This document shows positions 1-5,409 of a stretch of 5,489 bases of DNA, piece after piece. The stretch is taken from contig JAGOBX010000277.1 in NCBI GenBank assembly GCA_017999075.1, positions 1-5,489 of the forward strand. The letters are read 5' to 3'. The notes under the pieces are model-generated. The model was given only the letters and a program-made list of their open reading frames with translations. It was not told where the DNA came from and made no database searches. How positions within the stretch are numbered: the first letter of the stretch is position 1; each line of letters starts with the position of its first letter. The position numbers and the translations under genes were made by a program. This DNA is from JAGOBX01 sp017999075 [NCBI: Candidatus Babelota bacterium]. Lineage in GTDB: Bacteria > JAGOBX01.

Positions 1-282
1 AGCTTTTATTAAGGCGAGGCTATCGGTAGTTCTTTTTTCTTTAGTTTGTTTTGTTCTGACAAAGGCTATACTATCAGATATTTTTTTGTTTTTAATCTGC
101 TGCGCTTTTACTAAGGCGAGGCTATCGGTAGCTCTTTTTTCTTTTGTTTGTTTTGTTCTGACAAAGGCAATACTATCAGATATTTTTTTATTTTTAATTT
201 GTTGTGCTTTTACTAAGGCAAGACTATCAGCCTCACGCCTGTTTTTTATAAGTAGATTTTTATCAAAGTTTATACTATCTGA
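1..282 (-). repeat. Tandem 17-residue (51-bp) coding repeats, open at window edge
   Basis: From residue 1638 the protein is a run of 17-residue units without gaps: SDSINFDKNLLIKNRRE, ADSLALVKAQQIKNKKI, SDSIAFVRTKQTKEKRA, TDSLALVKAQQIKNKKI, SDSIAFVRTKQTKEKRT, then TDSLALIKA cut by the edge. The shared core is (S/A/T)-D-S-(I/L) at the start and a basic K-x-K-(K/R) near the end. Two alternating types (DSLAL and DSIAF) pair into a 34-residue higher-order unit. The highly charged, Ala/Leu-containing units are probably helical. The first unit is the most divergent, as expected at the end of an expanding array. Confidence 0.9.
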
Positions 283-3200
283 TTTTATTTGCTCAGCTTT
301 CTCCTTTTTATTATTAATATTTTTATTATCAGCATAAGTAAGCGGTTGTTTTTTCTGATATATGTCTAATATTTCCTCTTGTTTATTAATAGCGGTTTTT
401 TCGTTGGCAGAGGCTTCTTTAAGTAGTTCAATCTTTTTTATATTATCAACAGTTTTTTCGGCTAAATTTCTTTTTACTTCAGCTTGTTTAAAGTAAAAGA
501 CTACTTCGTATTTTAATATTTTAGTAGTATCATTTTCTATTTCATTTAAAGGTTTATTTTGTTCAATTGCCAGGTTGTTTTCAAGGTATTTGTTTTGGTT
601 ATTCAGGTTTTCAAGTGTATAAGCATCAACCTGTTTTTTATCAGCCTCCTTTTTAAGATTATCAGCCTTTTTTATTAATTCATTCTTTTTAACAGGATCT
701 TTTTCGTTATTAGCATTATTTTTTAATTTTTCAACTTGTTTATATTCAGATTTAGCTTCATTTTCTAATTTTCTGCTTGTTTTGGCTATATCTACAGGTT
801 TCCCTTTTTGTTGTTTTTTATTATCCGTTTTATAGTCTATTGCTGTAAGAGAAGAATCCAGAGTTTTGATTTGTTTTTGTATAGATTGTTTTTCTAAAGT
901 ATTGGTGGTTTTCTTTAGTTTGTTTTGTAAGGTTTCTTTATTTTTAATAATCAGGTCTGCTGTCGTTTTACGGTTTTGAATTTTGGCTTCTTCAATCGTT
1001 TGGGAGGTAATTTGATTTTGGATGTTATTGTCTTTGTCTTTATTTAAGACGAATTCTAATTTTTCTTTATCACTTAATCCTTCAGGGATAGTATCTTTGC
1101 TATTATTATTTTCGGTTATTACAGATTGTTCTTCATTTTCATTATTGATTTTATTATCAACCAGAACTTCTGATGTAACTGTCTTTTTATCTTTGGCTGC
1201 CTGGTCTTTTATACTTTGCTGAATCATAGTTGTAGCAAATTTAACCTGCGACCTTATAGCTCCTGCTTCTATTTTTAGAAGGTTTCCTTCTCTGTATAAT
1301 TTATTAGTTAGATTTTTTACAGAGTCAGCTTCATTCTTAATATAATTATAGCGCTCCATCAATCTTTTCTTTTTATTTTCATTGGTTGTTTTGTCAGCGT
1401 CTTCTTTGTAAATAGCAGCTTCATCATTTATATCATTAGCAAGTTCATTTTGTTTTTTAGCCTCCTCCAGCACTATGTCTGCTTTTTCAGATTTTATTTC
1501 AGCCAAAGTAACCATATCATAATTAATTTTATTTTTTATTTCCTTGATGTCCACTTTTTTATTGTCTTTATATTTTTTATTCATATCGGCATATAACTTA
1601 TCTGCTTTGTCTCTATTGCCGTTTTTCATCTGATTTTCAACTTCAGCAACTTCATTATTAACTTTTTTAAGGTAATTCTTCTGTTCTTCTATCTGAAGTG
1701 TAACTAATAAATCTGTGTTGGCTGCGACAATAGATTCATTGCTAAGTCTGGTAGAATCCTTCTGAAGTTTTTTAGCTTTTTCAATTTCCTTGTTTTTTGC
1801 ATTCTTATCCGTGAGTGTATTTGCAAATTTTATAATACTATCCGCTTCTTTGCCTTTTTTGGTTGCTTCTATATTTTTCTCAATAGAAACTTTTTTTAGA
1901 GAAACAGAGAGATTTTTCAGAGTTTCAACATTCTGGCTTATTTGTTTTTTGTAAACCCCTGCTTTTTGGATTACAGAATTTTTTTGTAGTTGTTTTTCTT
2001 TTTGAGTAGCTTTTTTCTCTTCTCTTAATTCCTGTTCTGTTTTAGGTTCGGTATAAGTTTCCTTTTCATATTTACTGATATTTTCGGCTAATAATTGTTT
2101 GTCATTTGCAGTAGGAGAAGGAATATTATTTAAACTATCGTTATTATTGTTAATTTGATTAATCAAATCGGTTAATATAGTACTTTCGGCTTTTTGAATT
2201 TTAATATCCCTTGTAATACTGTCAGATAAATTTTTGTATTTTTTTACTTCTTTATTTTTCTGGTCAGCAGCAGCCTGTATTTCCGCTGCTTCTTTCTGGA
2301 GTTTACGTTTTTTTATTGGATTAATAGTAGATTTTGCATCTGAAAATAAAGCATTAGCCTTACTTTGTAATTTCTTTTGTTCTTTAGCTAATATCAGGGA
2401 TTTATCTTTCAGGTCTTTTGCTTCCTTTTCCTTGTAGCTTGTTTCTCCCGGAGCCGGAGTTTTAAGATTTGTATTTATATTATCATACTTATCTATATTG
2501 GCAAGAGTTTCTTCGGTTTTAGTCTTTATTTCTTTAGTTGTTTTATTTATTTCAGTACTGTCTTGAGTGTTTTCAAGTTCTTTGTTAGTTGCTATCAGAT
2601 TATCTTTAACCTGTTCAATTTCATCAATTTTATTTTCAAGTTCTTTGGCAATTTTATAAGCGGTTTTGGATTCGGTTTTTAGTTTTAAAGCATCATTTTT
2701 AAGAGTATTGGCTTTTGTTATTTCAGCATCCTTTTGTGTCTTATTTTTAGGGGTATTGGCTTTAAATATTATGCTGTCAGCCTGTTTTTCTTTTTTTTCA
2801 GCCTGTTTACTTTTTAACAGTGCCAGTTTCATTATATTTTCAGCTTTGTTCTCAAGTTTTTCTTTTTTATCATCTATTTTATTTATATATATACTGTTTT
2901 CTTCAATAACCTTACTATTATCTTGTTTTTTCTTTTGTATGGTTTTTATTTTATTATCCGTAACTTCCTGATAAATAGTATCTTTTTTTATTGGTGTTTT
3001 ATTATCTTTAATTATTTTCTTTTCTTTATTTATATCAGTCTTTTTATTAACAGATTTGGGTTGTTTAAATTCAGCGAGTTTATCCTGTTTATTAGTTTTC
3101 TCTTGAGTGGGTGTAACTATTGAAGAGTCCTGTTCGTCAGAGTAAGAAGCGATATTATCAATTTCATCGGTTAAATTATCAGCTAAGATGTTTGAATTGT

Positions 3201-5193
3201 TAATACTATCAATTTTTAGGTCTAATTTAGAATTATCAGCTAAAATTTTATTTACCTGATCTCTATTTTTATCAATTTCTTTTTCCCTGTCTTCAGCTTC
3301 GGAGAAATATGTTTGTTTTAAGTTTTTATCTTTGGTCTTAATTGCTTCGGCTTTATAATTGTCAGCTTCTTTTTTTAATTCATCTATATTTTTAAGAATC
3401 TCTGTTTTTTGGGTTTCATTTTTTAATTTTTGCTGTGTAATTTGTTTTAATTGCTGCTCTTCATCATTATCTGTTTTTATTGTAATTTTATTAATTTTTT
3501 TATAATTATCATTATTAACAAGTTCATTAAGTAAAACTATAGCAGAACTGCTGTCATTGGTTTGATCCGTTTTTTTGATGAGGTTATTATAAAAAGCAGC
3601 TTCATTTGCAGCTTTTCTCGTGTTTTCATATAAATCAGTATATTGTTTCTCTACTTTTTCGGCAATTTTTATTTCATCTTTAAGTTTTTCTGTTTCTTTT
3701 TTTAATTTATTAATGTTTTGTTTGTCCTGTTCCTTTTGATAAATGTCATTGTTTTGTTTAGATTGTGCTATTGCGCTGTCAAGCTGTCTTTGTTTATTAG
3801 TTGCAAGTTCTTTTTTCTTTTTTATAATATTGGCAGCAATATTTTTTTTATTTTCAGCGATTTTTTCATTGTTCTGAACCTCTTCCAGTAACTCCTGGGA
3901 ATAGTTAATTATTTCTTTATTGTCTTTAAATTTGCTTGCAGGTATGTTATAATTAAGTTCTTCATCTTCGTCTATTTCTCCTTTAGCTTTAGTTTTATTT
4001 TCGTTATTATTATCGGCAACAGGTGTATCAAACATATCTTCACTGGAATTAACTTCAAGTTTTTCTTTTTGTTTAAGTAGGTTAAGATAAGTTGAATCCT
4101 GAACAGTATAACTATATTTTGGCACTACTTTAGCAAGTATATTAGCATCAGGTCTGCGGTCTATTCTGACTTTAAAAATGCTAATCATATTTTCTGCCGT
4201 ATTTCTTGTTGATGAAAAATAAGCGTATTTCTGAAGCGTATCTGTTACAAATAATATATCTTCATAAGGTGTGTTGATGGAAAAGTCAAGATTTACAGGT
4301 GTTGTCCATTTATTTAAAACTTTATCATAAGTGCTTCGGAAAATATCATATCCTCCCATAGAATTATGTCCTTTTGAAGAGAAATAAAGGGTTTTACCAT
4401 CAGGTAATATATAAGGATAATCTTCATCGTATTCGGTATTGATAGTTGCAGGTAATTTTTCAGGCTTTGACCATTGATCTTTCGCTAACCTGAATGAGCG
4501 ATAAATATCTCTGTTATTTCCTTTATCTCCAAAACTTGAGTAATATATAACTTTATTTTTTTCACTGTAGAATACTATACTGTTATCATTATTTTTTTTG
4601 TCATTTTTGGTCTTAAATACATCAGGTTTTGCGAGAAGTTTGCCTCCAAATTCATTTATTTTATATGAGCGATAATAATCTGTCTGGTTAGTAGTCTTTT
4701 TCTCAAGTACAAATAAATCTTTAAGGTCGCTAAGTAGTTGCTTACCATTATTGCACATCTCTATCTGCCTGTCAATATCTTTTTTTGAAGTAATAAAGTC
4801 AGAGCTTTTGCTTTTATAATTATTAAAGGCATTAATAGCTTCCTGAAATCTATAATTAATATGATAAGCCAACCCTAAAAAATAATATAAATCAGGACTC
4901 ACGTCTTTCTTATTTATTGCATATTCAAGAAAACGTAGCGGTGTTTCAGTATTTCTTTTATCTGCCATTAAAAGGCTGGCGCCAAATTTAAAACTAAGGA
5001 CAGCATCTTTAGGTTGTAAACTTAACAATTGTGAATAAAGAGGTAAAGCAGCAGCATAGTTTTCTTTTTTAAAATAGTTATCTGCCTGTTTTAAAACTTC
5101 ATTCTCAAAATCCTTATCATTCTGGGCTTTTAATGTTAGCACAGGATAAAAAAATAACAAGAGGAAAATTATATTTTGTAAAATTTTTCTCAA
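1..5193 (-). CDS. Giant exported TPR / PD40-propeller / helical-repeat protein (C-terminus beyond window)
   Basis: The frame is open without a stop for 1731 codons and leaves the window at its left edge, so the C-terminus is unseen. Order of parts: signal peptide 1-23, TPR-like hairpins about 31-125, PD40 propeller segment about 172-345, acidic Asn-rich linker 350-430, Lys/Glu/Asn-rich helical repeats 430-1637, and a 17-residue tandem array from 1638. From residue 432 to the edge there is no Cys, Trp or His, and Gly and Pro are rare. The N-terminal layout is known from Bacteroidota envelope proteins of the PorE/OmpA-like type; a structural or scaffolding role in the periplasm or at the outer membrane is inferred, not shown. 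No lipobox Cys follows the signal peptide, so it is not a lipoprotein. No ATG exists upstream in any frame; TTG at 5191-5193 is chosen because it yields a compact signal peptide beginning MRKILQ and lies 24 bp downstream of a TAGGTTTG box. The frame is real beyond doubt; the function is open. Confidence 0.95.
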   Translation of the reverse strand, partial: MRKILQNIIFLLLFFYPVLTLKAQNDKDFENEVLKQADNYFKKENYAAALPLYSQLLSLQPKDAVLSFKFGASLLMADKRNTETPLRFLEYAINKKDVSPDLYYFLGLAYHINYRFQEAINAFNNYKSKSSDFITSKKDIDRQIEMCNNGKQLLSDLKDLFVLEKKTTNQTDYYRSYKINEFGGKLLAKPDVFKTKNDKKNNDNSIVFYSEKNKVIYYSSFGDKGNNRDIYRSFRLAKDQWSKPEKLPATINTEYDEDYPYILPDGKTLYFSSKGHNSMGGYDIFRSTYDKVLNKWTTPVNLDFSINTPYEDILFVTDTLQKYAYFSSTRNTAENMISIFKVRIDRRPDANILAKVVPKYSYTVQDSTYLNLLKQKEKLEVNSSEDMFDTPVADNNNENKTKAKGEIDEDEELNYNIPASKFKDNKEIINYSQELLEEVQNNEKIAENKKNIAANIIKKKKELATNKQRQLDSAIAQSKQNNDIYQKEQDKQNINKLKKETEKLKDEIKIAEKVEKQYTDLYENTRKAANEAAFYNNLIKKTDQTNDSSSAIVLLNELVNNDNYKKINKITIKTDNDEEQQLKQITQQKLKNETQKTEILKNIDELKKEADNYKAEAIKTKDKNLKQTYFSEAEDREKEIDKNRDQVNKILADNSKLDLKIDSINNSNILADNLTDEIDNIASYSDEQDSSIVTPTQEKTNKQDKLAEFKQPKSVNKKTDINKEKKIIKDNKTPIKKDTIYQEVTDNKIKTIQKKKQDNSKVIEENSIYINKIDDKKEKLENKAENIMKLALLKSKQAEKKEKQADSIIFKANTPKNKTQKDAEITKANTLKNDALKLKTESKTAYKIAKELENKIDEIEQVKDNLIATNKELENTQDSTEINKTTKEIKTKTEETLANIDKYDNINTNLKTPAPGETSYKEKEAKDLKDKSLILAKEQKKLQSKANALFSDAKSTINPIKKRKLQKEAAEIQAAADQKNKEVKKYKNLSDSITRDIKIQKAESTILTDLINQINNNNDSLNNIPSPTANDKQLLAENISKYEKETYTEPKTEQELREEKKATQKEKQLQKNSVIQKAGVYKKQISQNVETLKNLSVSLKKVSIEKNIEATKKGKEADSIIKFANTLTDKNAKNKEIEKAKKLQKDSTRLSNESIVAANTDLLVTLQIEEQKNYLKKVNNEVAEVENQMKNGNRDKADKLYADMNKKYKDNKKVDIKEIKNKINYDMVTLAEIKSEKADIVLEEAKKQNELANDINDEAAIYKEDADKTTNENKKKRLMERYNYIKNEADSVKNLTNKLYREGNLLKIEAGAIRSQVKFATTMIQQSIKDQAAKDKKTVTSEVLVDNKINNENEEQSVITENNNSKDTIPEGLSDKEKLEFVLNKDKDNNIQNQITSQTIEEAKIQNRKTTADLIIKNKETLQNKLKKTTNTLEKQSIQKQIKTLDSSLTAIDYKTDNKKQQKGKPVDIAKTSRKLENEAKSEYKQVEKLKNNANNEKDPVKKNELIKKADNLKKEADKKQVDAYTLENLNNQNKYLENNLAIEQNKPLNEIENDTTKILKYEVVFYFKQAEVKRNLAEKTVDNIKKIELLKEASANEKTAINKQEEILDIYQKKQPLTYADNKNINNKKEKAEQIKSDSINFDKNLLIKNRREADSLALVKAQQIKNKKISDSIAFVRTKQTKEKRATDSLALVKAQQIKNKKISDSIAFVRTKQTKEKRTTDSLALIKA
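2..307 (-). repeat. 102-bp DNA tandem repeat (three units, third degenerate)
   Basis: Units lie at 2-103, 104-205 and 206-307. The first two differ at only about 8 of 102 bases by direct comparison, several of them silent. The third matches well only in its first 25 or so bases and then keeps just the DSI codons. The period is a multiple of three, so gain or loss of units keeps the frame. The array reaches the left edge, so its true copy number is unknown. Confidence 0.9.
388..486 (-). repeat. Alpha-hairpin repeat copy 7 (residues 1570-1602)
   Basis: Begins QAEVKRNLAEKTVDNIKKIE, with Ala at 2, 9, 25 and 32, Asp at 14 and Lys at 17-18, so all pattern positions are kept. It is the last copy before the 17-residue tandem array, which starts 36 residues later. 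Confidence 0.65.
640..738 (-). repeat. Alpha-hairpin repeat copy 6 (residues 1486-1518)
   Basis: Begins QVEKLKNNANNEKDPVKKNE. It has Val at 2, Ala at 9, 25 and 32, Asp-Pro at 14-15 as the turn, and Lys at 17-18. It aligns without a gap with copy 3 from the turn through helix two, ending KEAD. Confidence 0.6.
1324..1422 (-). repeat. Alpha-hairpin repeat copy 5 (residues 1258-1290)
   Basis: Begins EAAIYKEDADKTTN, with Ala at 2, 9 and 32, Asn at 14 and Lys at 17-19; position 25 is Tyr instead of Ala. It ends in EADS, the same motif that opens copies 2 and 4. It begins 142 residues after copy 4, nearly the spacing between copies 2 and 3. Confidence 0.55.
1750..1848 (-). repeat. Alpha-hairpin repeat copy 4 (residues 1116-1148)
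   Basis: Begins EADSIIKFANTLTD, with Ala at 2, 9 and 25, Asp at 14 and Lys at 18; position 32 is Ser. It is most similar to copy 2: both share the ADSII opening, the ANT after helix one and a K-A plus Leu pattern in helix two. Confidence 0.65.
2263..2361 (-). repeat. Alpha-hairpin repeat copy 3 (residues 945-977)
   Basis: Begins KANALFSDAKSTINPIKKRK. It has Ala at 2, 9, 25 and 32, Asn at 14, Pro at 15 (the expected turn) and Lys at 17-18. It matches copy 6 closely through the turn (INPIKK against KDPVKK) and copy 7 through the second helix (KEA). It starts 141 residues after copy 2. Confidence 0.65.
2686..2784 (-). repeat. Alpha-hairpin repeat copy 2 (residues 804-836)
   Basis: Begins QADSIIFKANTPKN, with Ala at 2, 9, 25 and 32, Asn at 14 and Lys at 18, so every pattern position is kept. 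Upstream, Ala residues at spacing seven (ENKAENIMKLALLKSKQAEK) lead straight into the repeat as a continuous heptad ladder. Its ADSII opening is shared with copy 4. Confidence 0.65.
3271..3369 (-). repeat. Alpha-hairpin repeat copy 1 (residues 609-641)
   Basis: Begins EADNYKAEAIKTKD. It has Ala at repeat positions 2, 9 and 25, Asp at 14 and Lys at 18; position 32 is Ile instead of Ala. It is preceded by the heptad-like DELKKEAD, so the first helix probably begins earlier. A more decayed relative may lie just upstream at residues 531-563 (EAAFYNNLIKKT), which keeps A2 but has Ile and Leu at 9 and 25. Confidence 0.6.
4159..4680 (-). other. PD40/WD40-like beta-propeller segment (residues about 172-345)
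   Basis: At least three PD40-type blades can be read. Blade one has VIYYSSFGDKGNNRDIYRS (215-233). Blade two is close to the family consensus: DEDYPYILPDGKTLYFSS (256-273), then GHNSMGGYDIFRS (275-287). Blade three has NTPYEDILF (307-315) and YAYFSSTRN (323-331). The pattern of P-x-x-x-P-D-G-K-x-L-Y-F-S-S followed by G-G-Y-D-I-F is the hallmark of the PD40 repeats of TolB-like and OmpA-linked Bacteroidota proteins. The only two Trp residues in the visible protein (W241, W296) precede the P-x-x-L strands here, as is usual for this family. An intact propeller normally needs more blades, so the N-terminal flank (about 172-212) may supply a degenerate one. The segment probably binds a partner or ligand; no enzymatic residues are apparent. 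Confidence 0.85.
4819..5103 (-). other. TPR-like helical hairpins (residues about 31-125)
   Basis: The first hairpin (residues 37-61) reads ADNYFKKENYAAALPLYSQL then LSLQP, the usual TPR spacing of aromatic, small residue and closing Pro. A later one (100-123) has PDLYYFLGLAYHINYRFQEA then INAF, with the classic L-G-x-A-Y helix A and the Ala/Phe helix B. The stretch between (about 66-98) probably forms a degenerate repeat. TPRs mediate protein-protein contacts. An N-terminal TPR block followed by a PD40 propeller is a recurring layout in Bacteroidota envelope proteins. The number of repeats (two clear, possibly three) was judged by eye. Confidence 0.75.
5125..5193 (-). other. Sec signal peptide of the giant protein
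   Basis: Residues 1-23 read MRKILQNIIFLLLFFYPVLT followed by LKA. There is a short basic n-region (R2, K3), a strongly hydrophobic core (I8 to L19) and a likely signal peptidase I site after L-K-A, before QNDKD. A mature protein beginning with Gln after Ala is very common in Bacteroidota exported proteins. No Cys is present at the cleavage point, so export as a soluble or envelope-associated protein is expected rather than lipidation. Confidence 0.85.
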
Positions 5194-5217
5194 AAAATGA
5201 GTTATAAAATTATTATG

Positions 5218-5225
5218 CAAACCTA
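5218..5225 (-). promoter_or_regulatory. Candidate -7 box (TAGGTTTG) of the giant gene
   Basis: Read on the minus strand, this exactly fits the Bacteroidota -7 consensus TAnnTTTG. It ends 24 bp before the proposed TTG start, giving a short leader. No convincing TTG -33 element is seen at the usual distance upstream, so the call rests on the -7 box and its position alone. Confidence 0.45.
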
Positions 5226-5297
5226 CACTTTTTTTTTAAATTTGTATTTTAAAGAGAAAAATTCTATTTGTTTTTTTAAATTTTTTCTTTGTTATTG

Positions 5298-5321
5298 TTT
5301 GTTAATATGTTAATTAACAAA
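5298..5321. promoter_or_regulatory. 9-bp inverted repeat in the divergent intergenic region (candidate operator)
   Basis: TTTGTTAAT (5298-5306) and its exact reverse complement ATTAACAAA (5313-5321) flank a 6-bp spacer. Inside, GTTAATTAAC (5309-5318) is itself a perfect palindrome. The right arm overlaps a second TAnnTTTG match on the minus strand (TATATTTG, 5318-5325). The stem has no G/C strength and the site sits between two divergent starts, so a protein-binding site is more plausible than a terminator. In DNA this AT-rich, chance is a real alternative. Confidence 0.3.
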
Positions 5322-5386
5322 TATATAATATGATTGATAATTACTATCTCTATTAAATATTCGTATCAGGGTTATGAAAAAATAAT

Positions 5387-5394
5387 TATTTTTG
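5387..5394 (+). promoter_or_regulatory. Candidate -7 box (TATTTTTG) of the divergent plus-strand gene
   Basis: Matches TAnnTTTG exactly and ends 15 bp before the ATG at 5410, which would give a very short leader. No clear -33 TTG is seen about 19 bp upstream. In such T-rich DNA the match is modest evidence; its placement is what supports it. Confidence 0.4.
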
Positions 5395-5409
5395 TCAAAT
5401 TTTTAAAAT

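Larger units (their letters stand above)
283..3906 (-). other. Lys/Glu/Asn-rich helical repeat region (residues about 430-1637)
   Basis: About 1200 residues dominated by Lys, Glu, Asn, Asp, Gln, Ala, Ile and Leu, with no Cys, Trp or His. Ala and Leu recur at intervals of seven, so alpha-helical hairpins or coiled coil are expected. Seven blocks fit one ungapped 33-residue pattern (see the individual repeat entries). Between them lie low-complexity linkers with the only clusters of Pro and Thr, for example around residues 701-705 (IVTPT), 914-918 (TPAPG) and 1044-1051 (TYTEPKTE). No catalytic motif or transmembrane segment is visible. The high lysine content makes the plus strand very T-rich here. 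This is most likely a long extended scaffold or spacer; general coiled-coil composition alone could also produce part of the apparent periodicity. Confidence 0.7.
5194..5409. other. Divergent intergenic region, 216 bp
   Basis: Very AT-rich, with homopolymer T runs including nine T at 5229-5237, and no ATG on the minus strand. It holds one TAnnTTTG-like box toward each flanking gene and the inverted repeat at 5298-5321. No tRNA, riboswitch-like structure or GC-rich terminator hairpin was seen. Two other TAnnTTTG matches (TAAATTTG at 5237-5244 plus strand, TATATTTG at 5318-5325 minus strand) lie farther from a start and are weaker candidates. Confidence 0.7.

Noticed and set aside
1-307. CRISPR-like array
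   Set aside because: The repeats are contiguous, without unique spacers, in frame with a protein, and of 51/102-bp period, so they are coding tandem repeats.
86-3123. Plus-strand open stretches of 66-101 codons at 86-337, 1022-1222, 2234-2437, 2666-2971 and 2923-3123, encoding Phe/Leu/Ser-rich, membrane-like peptides
   Set aside because: All lie antisense inside the long minus-strand frame. Their hydrophobic Phe/Leu/Ser/Ile content is just the complement of Lys/Glu/Asn codons, and the one at 86-337 repeats only because the 102-bp coding repeat does.
283-3906. Myosin- or SMC-like coiled-coil ATPase arm
   Set aside because: No Walker A or B motif is visible anywhere, the protein has an export signal, and the Ala-rich hairpin pattern with turn residues argues against one continuous coil.
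5125-5193. Lipoprotein signal peptide
   Set aside because: No Cys occurs in or just after the hydrophobic segment; the cleavage region reads L-K-A-Q-N, fitting signal peptidase I.
5298-5321. Rho-independent terminator
   Set aside because: The stem is almost entirely A/T and lies between two divergent gene starts, where no transcript is expected to end.
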